A program made the translations under genes and the position numbers. 64,000 bases of DNA from Branchipolynoe longqiensis (Eukaryota; Annelida; Polychaeta; Phyllodocida; Polynoidae): NCBI GenBank assembly GCA_030323885.1, contig CM059192.1, forward strand, positions 62,551,593-62,615,592. Reading direction: 5' to 3'. Below are positions 32,625 to 44,529 of this stretch, piece by piece. The notes under the pieces are model-generated. The model did no database searches and was not told the origin of the DNA. It saw only the letters and a list, made by a program, of their open reading frames with translations. The first letter of the stretch is position 1. The number at the start of each line of letters is the position of its first letter.

Positions 32625-33095
32625 CCATATGGACTACACAGACAGTTGTGAGTGTAATATCATACCATTGAGAATTTATATGTAACTGTACACTTTGTAA
32701 TTGAGAATATATGTTATAAGTACATATTTGTGTATCGTTATTTGTCTTCTTTACTAAAAATAGAAGATGTTCCAAATTCTCTTTTCTCCTCACTATATTA
32801 GCTAGTCTATAAGATTAGGCATTAGTTATTATACGTGACAACGGGTTCATAATTCCATCCACGCGGTGTATTGTGGGATGTGTGGCAGCACAATAAATGT
32901 GGCTCCAGCTAAGACACTGAGTGTAGCTATGTAATCTGCTCGTTTCAGCTCATTTCAGCTAATATTTGAAATGCAGAATACCACTTAAAAGAATATATAT
33001 ATATATATATATATAAAACTAAGATCTGAATCTTTTATCTACCACTGCATTTACATAAAACTAATCAGCACGTCATAATTAATGGAATTAATATA

Positions 33096-33234
33096 GCTGA
33101 CCCCAGACTCCCGAACCCACCCCAATCTTTATCCCTGACCTATTTTGAGTGGTTTGGGGTTTGACTTTCTGCTCCAAACTCCGCTTATGGCCTATGAGGA
33201 AGTTTTTATTTCTGTCTCTTAAAAGAATTAAAAC
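33096..33234. repeat. Dispersed repeat R3, copy 1
   Basis: About 139 bp beginning GCTGACCCCAGACTCCCGAA match 34618-34758 in the same orientation with only about half a dozen differences. Not coding. A (TA)n microsatellite precedes it at 32994-33015. Confidence 0.75.
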
Positions 33235-33461
33235 TACAACACATACATACATTCATACATACATTCACACATACATACATTCACACACACATACAGACAC
33301 ACATTGACAGTGATGTGCTTAATTCACCTCAATTAAACTTCTTTCATTCATTTGCATTTAGATCTAGCCAAATCTAGTGTGAGAACTAGTAATTAGTATA
33401 GCTAGTAACTGGCAGAGTCAGTTTTACTTACTTTATTCTTGTTTTTATTTATATCTTATAG

Positions 33462-33661
33462 TTAATAACATCGACAGGGCTAGGAAATGGGTAGAGTTAA
33501 TCAGACATTGGTTATATATTTCTTTGAAAGAAGTTTCTGTTGATACATTTGACATTTTAAAATTTAGAACAAGAATTAAAAATGGTGATTTGAACATGCG
33601 CCTAAGACTAAGTAAAGTGACTGCTTGTTTTGTGGGGAATTGGATGTTTCTTAGTTCATAA
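33462..33661 (+). other. Weak candidate 3'-terminal exon
   Basis: An acceptor-like TTTTTATTTATATCTTATAG precedes a stretch of 66 open codons, starting NNIDRARKWVELIRHWLYIS and ending FLSS before TAA; AATAAA follows at ~33796. Codon content looks protein-like, but no domain is recognised and no upstream exon was found. It could equally be a transposon remnant. Confidence 0.2.
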
Positions 33662-34617
33662 TGCTTAATTATGGATAGTTGTGTCTTAAATATACTGATT
33701 ATATCAATTATAGCTACTAATTATCACTATATTATTTTGTTGCCTGAGTGACTCCATGTTTAAGCTATATTGTTCTGTGTTTCTATTAATTTTGAATAAA
33801 ATCGAAGTTTTGCACTGCGCGTATCAGCAAACACCATAGCCGTGCATATTTGTTTTGCTGTCGACGCCGTTTTCAGCGAATGCGCAGACGGAATTACGAA
33901 CCTGTCTATACCTCAGATGCACGTGTATGTGAACCGGTTCCAACGAAACCCCACCTGCCGGGGACTGCGCGTAGAAACTGGAGAGCATGCACATCAGTCA
34001 CTATGCACCTAGAGGCCGGCCTGGGAGGGGGGGGGGGGGGGGGGCTCGTCCGCACAGAGGACTTGCTCCAATTAACAGACACAAATCTGTCTGGGCTATA
34101 AGTTCAACATGCGCAAGTCTGCTCAATTGACTACTAAATGCATGCCATTTTGAATACTGAAAAAAATCAAAGGCACAGTGGGACATGCATATCGTTTGAG
34201 CGCACCAACACACTTCTTTCTTCATCAGTGCATACTGAGTGAGTGACTCAGAAAAGTGGGTCGCTTACAAACCGCTCACCCGCCATTCTCGCTGCCGCCC
34301 CCGCCTCCCACATGCCTCCCCTCACCCCACTCGTCCCATCCACTCACCCACTGACGCAGCCTCTGGTCCGGCCCCGGCATCCCTTCCTATCTACATGTCA
34401 GTATACTAACAGTTTGCCCATAGTTGAACCTGCTCTGGGCATCAAATTCTCCCCAACTGGTCATACATGATGACAACGAGGTGCATTTGCATATACATAT
34501 ACAATGTTTTGCAAATAGCGACAATAGAAATGTTGTTGCATTTTAAATAGCAATATATACCAATGAAAACTGAGTCGATGCATTACTAAAACAGACAGCA
34601 GACCTCATACCCCTCCC

Positions 34618-34758
34618 GCTGACCCCAGACTCCCGAACCCACCCCAATCTTTATCCCTGACCTATTTTGAGTGGTTTCGGGTTTGACTTTCTGCTCCAAA
34701 CTCTGCTTATGGCCTACGAGGAAGTTTTTCTTTCTGTCTCTTAAAAGAATAGCAACTA
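34618..34758. repeat. Dispersed repeat R3, copy 2
   Basis: Second copy of the 33096-33234 repeat. Both end in CTTTCTGTCTCTTAAAAGAAT or a close variant, followed by AACTACAA-type sequence. Confidence 0.75.
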
Positions 34759-35123
34759 CAAACATATATAATAAACTTTCATTAGAAGAGCCACATCAAA
34801 TCCCGCCTGCAGGCCTCATACTTGTTTCGGTTTGCACCTGATCCAGTTGTATTATACTACGAGTAACTTCGGGTGGCGTGGGGATGTGCCCTCGTATCGT
34901 GCCCCATAGAGGTGCTCCCAGCTCATCTGGTTCCCTACATGTAGGCAGGTAACTCAACCCACCGCGTCAGGCAACCAGCAGATTCACATACCGCGTAAAC
35001 TTTAAATTTCAACAGCCTCCTAGTTATTAAGAATGTGAAGTGAGTTGCCTGATTGCATCTGTCTGACACTAAAACATAGGCAATTTATTTTTCTAAGAAT
35101 TCTCTAGCTTGTATTTTATACAT

Positions 35124-35205
<82 letters not shown>
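35124..35205. repeat. (TA)n microsatellite
   Basis: About 40 TA dinucleotides without interruption. Shorter (TA)n runs lie at 32994-33015, 50159-50176 and 56047-56110. Confidence 0.9.
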
Positions 35206-35209
<4 letters not shown>

Positions 35210-35494
35210 GTATGACCATATTTTTAGTATAATGAAGAGTGAGATCATTATTATAATGTAATGTAAGTGATGTTCACGGTAACAATTAAAAATCATCATA
35301 ATAATCAAGCACATGGACTGCATCTAAGATCATCTTGCGCTTACAATTAAAGTAGAAATGTTTGAATCAGAAGACAGACTTTCAAATGTTATGGATAGCA
35401 AATTAAATGATATAGCAAGATGTTAGTCGATGTCACCCTGACCCGCCTGTCGCCCCAGAACAGACAAACGGGTCTTAACAGAACATAAGACTAT

Positions 35495-37545
35495 GGTTGC
35501 ACCTTCGAACTGCACTGGGTGCACATATACATAACGGTATGGTTGCACCATCACACACTGCACTAGGTGCATATATACATAAGGATATCGTTGCACCATC
35601 ACATGCTGTACTAGGTGTATATATACATAAGGATATGGTTGGCCCACCCCACACTGCAGTAGGTGCATATGTACATAAGACTATGGTTGAACAACCACCC
35701 ATTGCACTAGATGCATATACACATAAGACTGTGGTTGCACCATCACATGCGGTACTAGGTGCATATATACATAAGGATATGGTTGAACCACCACACATTG
35801 CACTAGGTGCATATACACATAAGGACATGGTGGAACCATCACACATTGCAGGAGGTGCACCGATACATAAGACTATGATTGCACCACCATACACTGCAGT
35901 ATCAGCACAAACACATAAGACTATAGTTTCACCACCAGACACTGCACTAGGTTCATATATACATAAGACTATAGTTTCATAACCACACACTGCACTAGGT
36001 GTATATACATATGAGTATGGTTGAACTACCACACACTGCACTAGGTGCACATATATACATAAGATAATGTTTACCCCACCACACACTGCAGTAGGTGCAC
36101 GGATACTGAGACTATGGTTACACCACCCTACATTGCACCAGGTGCACATATGCATTAGATTATAGTTGCACCACCACACACTGCAGTAGGTGCACGGATA
36201 CTGAGACTATAGTTACACCATCACACATTGCACCAGGTGCACAGATGCATTATATTATAGTTGCACCACCACACACTGCACTAGGTGCACAGATGCAATA
36301 TATTATATTTGCACCACCACACAGTACACTAGGTGCACATATACATTAGACTATGATTTCACCACCACACACTGCACAAGGGTCACATAAGACTCTGGTT
36401 GCACCACCACACGCTGCAGCAGGTGCACAGATACATAAAACTCTGGTTGAACCACTACACTCTGCACTAGGTGCACGTATATATAAGACTATGGTTGCAC
36501 CACCACACACTGCAGTCGGTGCACAGATACATAACGGTATCATTGAACCACCACACACTGCAGTAGGTGCACAGATACATAACGGTATCATTGAACCACC
36601 ACACACTGCAGTAGGTGCACATATACATAAGGGTATCATTGAACCACCACACACTGCAGTAGGTGCACAGATACATAACGGTATCATTGAACCACCACAC
36701 ACTGCAGTAGGTGCACAGATACATAACGGTATCGTTGAACCACCACTAACTGCAGTAGGTGCACAGATATATAAGGGTATCATTGAACCAACACACACTG
36801 CAGTAGGTGCACAGATGCATAACAGTATCGTTGAACCGCCACTAACTGCAGTAGGTGCACAGATACATAAGGGTATCATTGAACCACCACACACTGCAGT
36901 AGGTGCACAGATACATAACGGTACCGTTGAACCACCACTAACTGCAGTAGGTGCACAGATACATAAGACTCTGGTTGAACCACTAAGCTCTGCACTAGGT
37001 GCACATATATATAAGACTATGGTTCCACCACCACACACTGCAGTAGGTGCACAGATACATAACATTATCGTTGAACCACCACTAACTGCAGTAGGTGCAC
37101 AGATACATAAGGGTATCATTGAACCACCACACGCTGCAGTAGGTGCACAGATACATAAGGGTATCATTGAACCACCACTACCTGCAGTAGGTGCACAGAT
37201 GCATAAGGGTATCTTTGCACCACCACACACTGCACTAGGTGCACAGATACAGTAGGCTATGGTTGCACCACCACACCCTGCACCAGGGTTACAGGTACAT
37301 AATACTATGGTTGTACTACCACACACTGCACCAGAGGCACAGATACATAAGACTCTCATTGCACCACCACACACTGCAGTAGGTGCACATATACATAAGG
37401 GGATGGTTGAACCACCATATACTGCACTATGTGCACAGATACATAAGGGTATGGTTGCACCCCCACACACTGCACTAGGTTGCACTACCACATGCTGCAC
37501 CAGGGTCACAGGTACAGAAGATTATGGTTGCACCACTGGATTGCA
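35495..37545. repeat. 48-bp minisatellite, ~43 units
   Basis: The unit is 48 bp, for example ACCACCACACACTGCAGTAG followed by GTGCACAGATACATAA and a GGTATCATTGA-type end. Homogeneity is highest at 36480-37240 and lower at both ends. As 48 is a multiple of 3, frames stay open on both strands (387 codons minus at 36346-37509; 300 codons plus at 36353-37255). I do not call these genes: no promoter or splice context, and both strands are open equally. Confidence 0.9.
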
Positions 37546-38149
37546 CTCGGTGCATGGATACTTAGGACTGGTTGTCATTGTGCAGTGTGTGCACGGCATG
37601 TCTGAAGACAATGATGAAAAGGTCTGAATAGCGCAATATGTGTCAGGAAGAGAATGTTTATAACTCAGACGATAAAATGTGTTTAACTAGAAGGGATCTG
37701 TAATTTTCTGAATAAATTGAATTATGGGGCACCGTTTGTAACCCTACCAATTTCGCATATAATAGTGTTCAAGTGAATCACATTGTGTGTAGTTATTTTC
37801 TTCACATTTGACATTTTCTGCAATTAGACCTAGATACGGATATGAGTATAAAGCTGCTGACTCGTGTGTATGATCTCAGCCATGTCACATTTGCACCAAC
37901 ATCACACTTGTCGGTTTTCATGCTTTCAATATTTATGGCAGTGCATAACGAGGATAGTTCAGCAGTAATCGGTTACAAGGCGGATATAGTCATGCGCAGA
38001 AAATAAATCCATATAAAAGCCGATATTTGAGTGCAAACAACTGTCAGTGATAGAAATAGGGGAGTCCTGCTTGGCTAGTGAGTCAAATAAGAGAAGTGTG
38101 ACTCCAATAAGAAAGACTTACCACCCAAGTGTCACTTACCACCAAAGTG
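37546..38149. other. Unassigned spacer
   Basis: No gene, repeat or RNA supported between the minisatellite and an M1 fragment. Confidence 0.3.
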
Positions 38150-38515
38150 TCACACTACGACGTATGGCGGCAGTGTGTGCGTAACGTGTTGATATAATTT
38201 GAAAATCAAAATAGGTCGGGATACGGCAAACCTTTTGCACCGCAGGTGGTCCCAGCAATGCATGAAGTTTATGCGCAGCGTATGGCTGTCATATGGCTGG
38301 CGTATGGCTACCATATCTCTGGTGTATAGTGACGTATGCAAAGCATATGACGACGCATACTCGGCGTACTGGGACTTTTTTGACGGTTTCAGGTCTAGCA
38401 TATCAGTAACCTACGCTTATGTATGGCCACCGTAGCCTAGCGGAGCGGCGTATAGGTAGCTTGTGGAAAACGTATTCAGAACTTATGTGTAACGTGTGCA
38501 AAGCGTATTGTAATA
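38150..38515. mobile_element. MITE family M1, end fragment
   Basis: GTCACACTACGACGTATGGC and the following ~120 bases align with the inverted right arm of the M1 copy at 18068-19093, including TAATTTGAAAATCA and GGTCCCAGC landmarks. The tip (AGGCCCT) and the second end are missing. Confidence 0.7.
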
Positions 38516-39247
38516 TTACTGGATGCTCCAGCCATCAGAGCCCCAGAGATACCACAAACTCTTCCCATGTGCGGTCTGTCAGTTCACACCTGATGCCCCT
38601 CTCAAACCAACCCAAGAAAGGGAAGACAAGTCACACAAGATTGACAGTGAAGAAGTTGTGCTTTATTGGCATCAATTCCTGTTCACCTACTAGTGACCTA
38701 TCACCCTGAACCCTTACCTTCTGTCCACACAGAGTCTCATTACCTCTTTAGTATGTCTATGAATCAGTGCTAACAGCCCATTGAACTGGAGTCCCATGGT
38801 TGTTGCATACAGCTCAGTTTGTATTTATGAAAGGTGGAGCATCAGACACAGTGTCTGTGTACCTGCCCAAGAGAGAGTGTGCCTCATTCAAGAGTCAGGA
38901 GTAGAGGGTTGTCACTTCAAGAGTCCATCTAGAAGTGTATTCTAGTAGTGCCTATAGCAGCATATAGTTCAGAGTGTCCAGAATAATCAATATCAAAATG
39001 AGGCTTGTGTGGTCAGGTGGGGCAAAGGGATGCAGGTCACTGGGCCTCCCACAGCCAGCCAATCAGGCACCCGCCACAGCCTGGGAGGCGACGCCCCCCA
39101 TATGGGTAGCTGTCACTCAACCCCAGCTGTAGGTGGTGTCCCTAATGTATGCAGAATGGCTGGTGTGCTTGCCCATCGGCCTTATGGTAACAGGTAGTTG
39201 CAGACAGTTACAATAAATATATATATTAAAAATGTCCTTCTCCTCTG
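38516..39247. other. Unassigned spacer
   Basis: Moderate GC, with short open frames only. Nothing recognised. Confidence 0.3.
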
Positions 39248-40982
39248 TGTGAAAGTACAACGTCTGAACACTTTGACTTCTGGATACTGAATGCTTTATT
39301 CCCCATACAGGGGTCTAGACCTCCGTCACACTTATTTATATGACGTCATCTCATTTGCATATATTACAGACGTGTCTAGACGTCTAGACATCTAGACGTC
39401 TAGACGTCTATTACGCATATATCACATCCCTCCCTCAAAGTATTTCTGAGACATGAAATGTTTCAAAATCCCCATGAAATATACCAGGTTTACTCGTTCA
39501 TCATACAGTAATACAGTAAAATATACAAGCACTTAACTTAAGTGGGTAGGCGTAAGTAAGTAAGTAAGTAACTTAACCCACATGTTTAGCGAGTGTCCGA
39601 GCGCACTACGGCACTGAGGTCCTTTGAACTGTCCGGCTGCTTAGCCTCCACAAAACACATTGTCCATAATGACACAATAAAAATACACAATGACTCTGAC
39701 ATCCTACAATATAGTGGTTTTGATCTTTACAGTAAAATTTTTTTTATGTTGGAGTATGCAGTCTTAACAAAGCAGACTAACAACTGCTACTTTGTTGCAT
39801 TCACTGATTTGAACCTCATTCTTTCGTGACGTGGCCTCGCGCCAACTGGGGGTGTTCGGATAGCAGCATACAGTATGTGGACAACCTTATGTATGCAAAC
39901 GTATATGCTACATGTCATATAATACATATTCAGTTGTATTTTCTTTTCATTGACAAAACAATTACCATCACTAATAACTAGTCCATAGCAATATTATGAT
40001 GGAATTATATATCAATATCAGTGGCCTGGCATCCGATGCTTGTATCTCGGTGCTCCGTGTTCACTGCTCGCTGCCTCACCTGTTGCTTAGCTGGCCTGAC
40101 GTTCTGTGTGTCTTCATCCTGGCCGTTTTCATTACAGCCGTTCATCTCTGTCAACCATCTGTGCTTCTTGGCATCCGTGCAGTCGTGTCTATGCCTCTAG
40201 GCATCCATGCATCCGTGTGCCACCTTTCCAGGCATCTGTGCATTTGTGGGCCATCACTTCGGGCCCTGTCCTCCAATAGATCCAAACTGAATTCACTCAT
40301 TTCACACATACTCACACACTTCCCCAGAGTTAACTCAGCAGTTTGCAGCAGTTTGTTACGCAAATTAATGGTTTTAATGCCAGCCACCAACCGATCGCGC
40401 AACAGTGACTCCTCCACTGACCCGTACTCGCAATCCTTTACTTTGTCTCTCAGCGCCGTCTTGTACGTGGCCATAGATTCTGTAGCTTGATTATGTGAAT
40501 TAAACTTGTATCTTGTTATTATCAAACTGCACTTGTCTATACAATATGTCTGGAATGCTTCTGTGAGTGGTCCGATCCTGTCTCAGTCAGCGAGCGCGAT
40601 GGACATATTGGCGAAAACATTTTGCGCTTCTTCGCCAGTGACGTGAAGAAAGATGCAGCATTGCATTCGTTCTGTATTCAATATGACACCTGCAGCAGTG
40701 GCGTATATGTCATATGCTCTGATCCATGTTTTCCAGTTCGATCTTGCGTTGTTGCTGAGGACAAGTTGACCAGGCAGCCGCAAACCCGGCAGTGTATTAA
40801 CGGCCGGGATTCTTCCTCATCTGACACCATGTGACAGTACAACGTCTGAACACTTTGACTTCTGGATACTGAATGTTGTATTCCCGTCCAGGGCTTACTG
40901 AACCGCTGGCTAAACTTTCCATGACGTCATCTCATTAGCATATTTAAAGACGTGTCTAGACATCTATTACACATATATCACA
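39248..40982 (-). mobile_element. Gypsy-derived non-autonomous LTR element (G2), copy B
   Basis: Minus-strand relative of the element at 20423-21797. The 3' LTR is 39248-39426 (179 bp), next to a CCCTCCCTC run (complement of the polypurine tract). The 5' LTR is 40830-40982 (153 bp, shorter through loss of GTCTAGAC words and other sequence). The primer site next to it reads TGGTGTCAGATGAGG on the minus strand. The interior holds gag but no pol. Flanks do not match, so the ends may have been rearranged. Confidence 0.85.
40151..40783 (-). pseudogene. Gypsy gag in G2 copy B
   Basis: Minus frame 40783-40583 starts MRLPGQLVLSNNARSNWKTW and includes DIYATAAGVILNTERMQCC and LHVTGEEAQNVF, the N-terminal core of this gag family. 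Frame 40525-40151 continues with IITRYKFNSHNQATESMATY, RDRLVAGIKTINLRNKLLQ and LTLGKCVSMCEMSE. Both match standard Gypsy gag order. A frame change separates them at ~40560. No zinc knuckle follows; instead the frame runs into GATGC-rich repeats shared with copy A. Gag forms the particle in which reverse transcription occurs. Confidence 0.85.
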
Positions 40983-41401
40983 GGCCGTGCCTGCACAGGA
41001 GGGACATGCTTTGGATGGTTGTCGGCTCTCTTACTAGTATTAGGCCTACTAGCTTAGTTGTGAAAATGTGACTGCAGATGACAATTGGGTAATCAAGTTC
41101 CATATACTTCATGCGTTGCTCTGTTCTGTTTATGTTGTAATTGTACGTTTACGTCATTACTGCTGTTCATAATTGCAAAGATTTGAATACTGCCGACTGG
41201 GCGCTCCTCACGCAGCACCGTCCCTCAGAGCTGGCGAGGTGGGGCATCAGTCTCCACTGTGACATCTCAATTAGCATGCCCATGATGCCTTCATCCCGGC
41301 AACTGTATGAGTCCAAGTTGTCACTGTTGATGCTGACCACCCTACCTACTGGGTAGGTGGCCCTGCGATAACACTTCCAGTGTGTTGAATCAGTGAAGGT
41401 C

Positions 41402-41630
41402 CGACTGGTCGAGTCAAACCAATGACTTAAAAATTGATACTTCTTGCTTCCTAGCCTGGCGCTCGGCATTATTGGATAGGACAAGGACTGGGTGGCTCAG
41501 TCTCAGGACAATGTGACTGAGTTGGATATCAGGTCATGGTGCTGGTGGCCTGGTATTCCAGTGGGGCAGCACTATAAAAATCACCATGAGTGCGAACTGT
41601 CACAAGTCGGTACCCATCCTGATATGCCGT
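41402..41630 (+). mobile_element. SINE inserted in the 3' LTR of G3
   Basis: Matches the SINE at 10323-10617 in opposite orientation: GACTGGTCGAGTCAAACCA near its start, ACTGAGTTGGATATCAGGTC in the middle, and TCACAAGTCGGTACCCATCC near its end. It lacks the AACAAC tail. Comparison with the intact LTR at 44530 shows ~35 bases of LTR missing at the insertion site. Confidence 0.75.
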
Positions 41631-42268
41631 TTATTCAAGATCCTTTATCTGTGACGGCCTGTCCGGCTGCGTCGTGGACTGACCACCCGATTACTCCATA
41701 TATTACATCGTCCTCTTTTTGGAAGTTTTGCAATACATGTGTACATCCATTTATAATGTTGTCATTTTCAGTGTATTCATAGTAACAACAGAAATAAGTA
41801 TTAACTAAAACTGTATCGAATAATACAGATGTTTTACTTTTATTGATGCATGAGTATGATATAGAATGAAGTTTTCAATGACTTTCTGAAACAGAATACA
41901 ATAAACAAGGTGACAAATCCTGCAAACTTAATTGTTAGACTCACTTGGGTAGAAACATCATATACCCCTTGACATATGTTGTTTTGTTTGCTCATGTGTG
42001 TGTCGGTTCTTTTATTGTGTCAGCTTAGGTCTACTATTAGTCGTTGTGTCGGGTTGACTGCACTGCCATAGTGGGTCCTATCATTTGTTTTTGGCTCTTT
42101 TTGTGTCTCGATATGCGCACCTGATGTACTTTGTGGGAGCACGTGTTCTGTCTGTGGCTGTGGTGCAGGTATTTTGAATAGATGTATTCGATTTCTCCTG
42201 ACTTTATTGTTCTCCGTATTGGATATTTGGTAATCCCGGGGACCTGGGTATTTGAGTTTTGTTATTTT

Positions 42269-42900
42269 TCATGCTTTCCAAGTATTGTCATGGCTACAGT
42301 ACTTTATATTGTCTCCAACAATAATTTCTTTGTGATTTACTCCGGCATGTTTGTCGTAGTAATGTTTTTGTTTTTGCTGTAAATCTTTGAATTGGGTAGA
42401 TTTTGCCCGTATTGTGTGTGGCTTTAGATGTTGTTTAATTGTGGGTATTTTGAAGCGTAGTCTTCTACTCATTAGAAGTCCCACTGGTGATGCATTTATA
42501 TTTGATAGAGGAGTGTTCCTATAATTTAGTAAACCCAAATGATAACTAATGTTTTCTGCAGCTGCTTTTTTTAGTATGTTTTTTTACAGTTTGTATGTAC
42601 CATTCGACCTGCTCGTTGCTTTGTGCATACTGGGGCTTTGTGAAGATTGGCTGAAAGTTAAATTCGGTAGCAAATTGTTTGGATAGTGTGCTTGAGAACT
42701 GTGGACCATTGTCCGATATGACAACTTTGGGTATTCCAAATCAACAAAACAGTTCTTTTAATGACTCAATAGTTGCTTTGCTTGATGTTGACGATAATTC
42801 TGTTAGTTCCGGAAATTTGAAGAAGTAATCGATTATGATTAAGAACGTTTTGTTTTCAATTTGGATTAATCGTGGTTCTTTATGCTGTTTTCGTCGGAAC
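42269..42900 (-). pseudogene. G3 integrase core and C-terminus
   Basis: The minus strand reads, with stops, IIDYFFKFPELTELSS (first catalytic D region), VISDNGPQFSS (second D), then a QSNEQVEW-type segment (E) and, in 42538-42269, MGLLNYRNTPLSNINASP, LMSRRLR and HYYDKHAGV. All three DDE positions seem to be present, but at least two stops and a frameshift break the chain. Homologous to the integrase at 9.8-10.9 kb. Confidence 0.85.
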
Positions 42901-43247
42901 TATTGACAAATTGGACACCGTGAGATTTTATCGTCCAGCTGCTGACTGATTCCAAGCAAAAAAACATGATCGCGGGCTAAATGTTCGTTGTAGGTGTCGA
43001 CTCTTTTGATGAGACCCAGCTCCACACATGCGTCTTTGCCGAGAATGGCGCTGCCGTCTTCCACGATTGGAAATGTTAGCAGTCGACCATTGGTGATAAT
43101 TTCCACTTCTCCCTCCGGGCGAATACGTTCACCCGAGTAGGTTACCAGACAGCATTTTGTCAGGTGTAGTATGATATTGCTGAGCTGTCGATACATCGAC
43201 TTTGTGATGATGTTGGCTTGTGAGCCCGTATCGAGCTTAAATTTCAC
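42900..43247 (-). pseudogene. G3 aspartic protease fused to the integrase zinc-finger end
   Basis: The frame starts MKFKLDTGSQANIITKSMY; DTGS is the catalytic triplet of retropepsins (residues ~6-9). It continues through ILGKDACVELGLIKRVDTYN, the usual C-terminal part. At residues ~95-115 it suddenly reads QQLDDKISRCPICQ, which is integrase zinc-finger sequence. RT and RNase H, normally between the two, are gone without loss of frame. A stop follows directly. Confidence 0.85.
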
Positions 43248-43299
43248 AGTTCATCGTCATCAATATCAGGCTCGTCATCTGGCCTATTATTCACATCAA

Positions 43300-43498
43300 C
43301 AGATATTTTGTTAACTGGCGCGAAATTTATCTTCTTAGTTTACAAACTTTTGAAAAATGACCAGTTAGGTGACACTTGGCGCACTGTTTACCTTTCGCAG
43401 GGCACGCCCCTGCAGCATGAGTGTAGCTGCATCTGCTACACTGGCTTCGTGTGGCACCATTCGGTCTGCCTGCCACACCGCGTTGGTTCGACCACATA
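43300..43498 (-). pseudogene. G3 gag C-terminus with CCHC knuckle
   Basis: The minus strand reads CSRCSYTHAAGACPAKGKQ followed by CAKCHLTGHFSKVCK, a C-x2-C-x4-H-x4-C nucleic-acid-binding knuckle, just upstream of the protease. It is separated from the rest of gag by the MITE at 43499-44073. Confidence 0.8.
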
Positions 43499-44073
43499 AG
43501 CCGTGTTTACACGGGCAATTGTAAAGCGAATTAGACAAAGCGATTTATATGAATCGAAGTAGTGGCGCGTTTACACGCACTGAGTTTGAAGGCGGAAATC
43601 GATATCTGCACATGAGCAAGTCCATACTAACCAGCGCCAGTTTCGGTTAGTCGACGTCACCATGAGAGAGTGTGGGTTCGACCTAGATCTGTTTCGACTG
43701 AATCGTATTGTTTTGGAACGGTCAAAACTTCTGCTGGGCAGTGGAACCCTAAAAATAAATGATGAAAAAAATATCTGTGCACAGCTAGCAGTTTCATAGA
43801 ACAAATTTGCCGGAAAGTCAACAAACTCAGGTCTCGACTGTGACGTCTTTAATCCGCCGTATCTAAACCGCTACCGTTTACACAGGCAATATGGGCCGAC
43901 TTAAGCTAGTTCGCTTCATCTAGACTGCCTCGCGACATGGTTTACTTGAAGCGAACTAGATGAGGAGAATCAGCCCTAATCCGCTTCAGCGTCGCGTTTA
44001 CACGGCGAATGTAAGGCGAACTAGACAAGGCGCTTTATTTGAGGCGTTTTAACTCGCCCGTGTAAACACGGCT
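43499..44073. mobile_element. 575-bp MITE (family M5) inserted in gag
   Basis: Ends AGCCGTGTTTACACGGGC and GCCCGTGTAAACACGGCT are perfect inverted repeats of 18 bp, flanked by ATA (43496-43498 and 44074-44076). The interior has GCGAA(T/C)TAGA(C/T)- and TTCGCTTCA-type words in both senses, including a central palindromic zone at ~43905-43965. Non-coding. The element at 45422-45997 is a close relative. Confidence 0.85.
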
Positions 44074-44099
44074 ATAGTCGCACGTGGTGTCTCGGCGGG

Positions 44100-44528
44100 T
44101 TTGGTAGTGCACGCATTGATAGAGTCAACATGTTCCAATAGGTGATACGGTATTGTAGATCCCGAATATATATAGGTGTCCATCGCCTCAGTAGTTTGTG
44201 CAAATGTATTAAACTTATATCGAATGATCGTGATATTAGTTTTACTCTGGCAGTATTCTTTGAACATTGCTACTAGTGGCTGAATCTTATCTCTTTCAGC
44301 TGAATCAATCTTCAAAGTTCTGTAGACCTTCTGGGCCTGGGGTCCCGCTACATGTAGGAATAGCGAACACTGGACATGTTCAGATTTAGAGCCTGAGCCT
44401 GAAGCGATAGCATAAAACTCATATGCATCATACCATATTTGCCAATGCATGGCTAGGCTGTCCTCCAGTATGAGTGGGCCGGTGGTTTCAATCCTGACAG
44501 AGACATAGTTCTTCACATCTGAAACCAC
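44100..44528 (-). pseudogene. G3 gag N-terminal part
   Basis: A minus frame begins MVSDVKNYVSVRIETTGPLI just after the primer site. It includes WQIWYDAYEFYAIASG, CSLFLHVAGPQAQKVYRTL, MFKEYCQSKTNITIIRYKFN and TFAQTTEAMDTY, the standard order of this gag family. The MITE cuts it at 44073. It is the most intact gag start in the window. Confidence 0.85.
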
Positions 44529-44529
44529 G

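Noticed and set aside
35123..35323. 66-codon frame ending in an alternating I/Y tail
   Set aside because: It is the translation of the (TA)n microsatellite.
36346..37509. 387-codon open frame, the longest in the window
   Set aside because: It is entirely made of the 48-bp minisatellite, the opposite strand is equally open, and no promoter or splice context is visible.
39248..40982. Target duplication for G2 copy B
   Set aside because: Flanks CTCTG and GGCCG do not match and the two LTRs differ in length, so no duplication is claimed.
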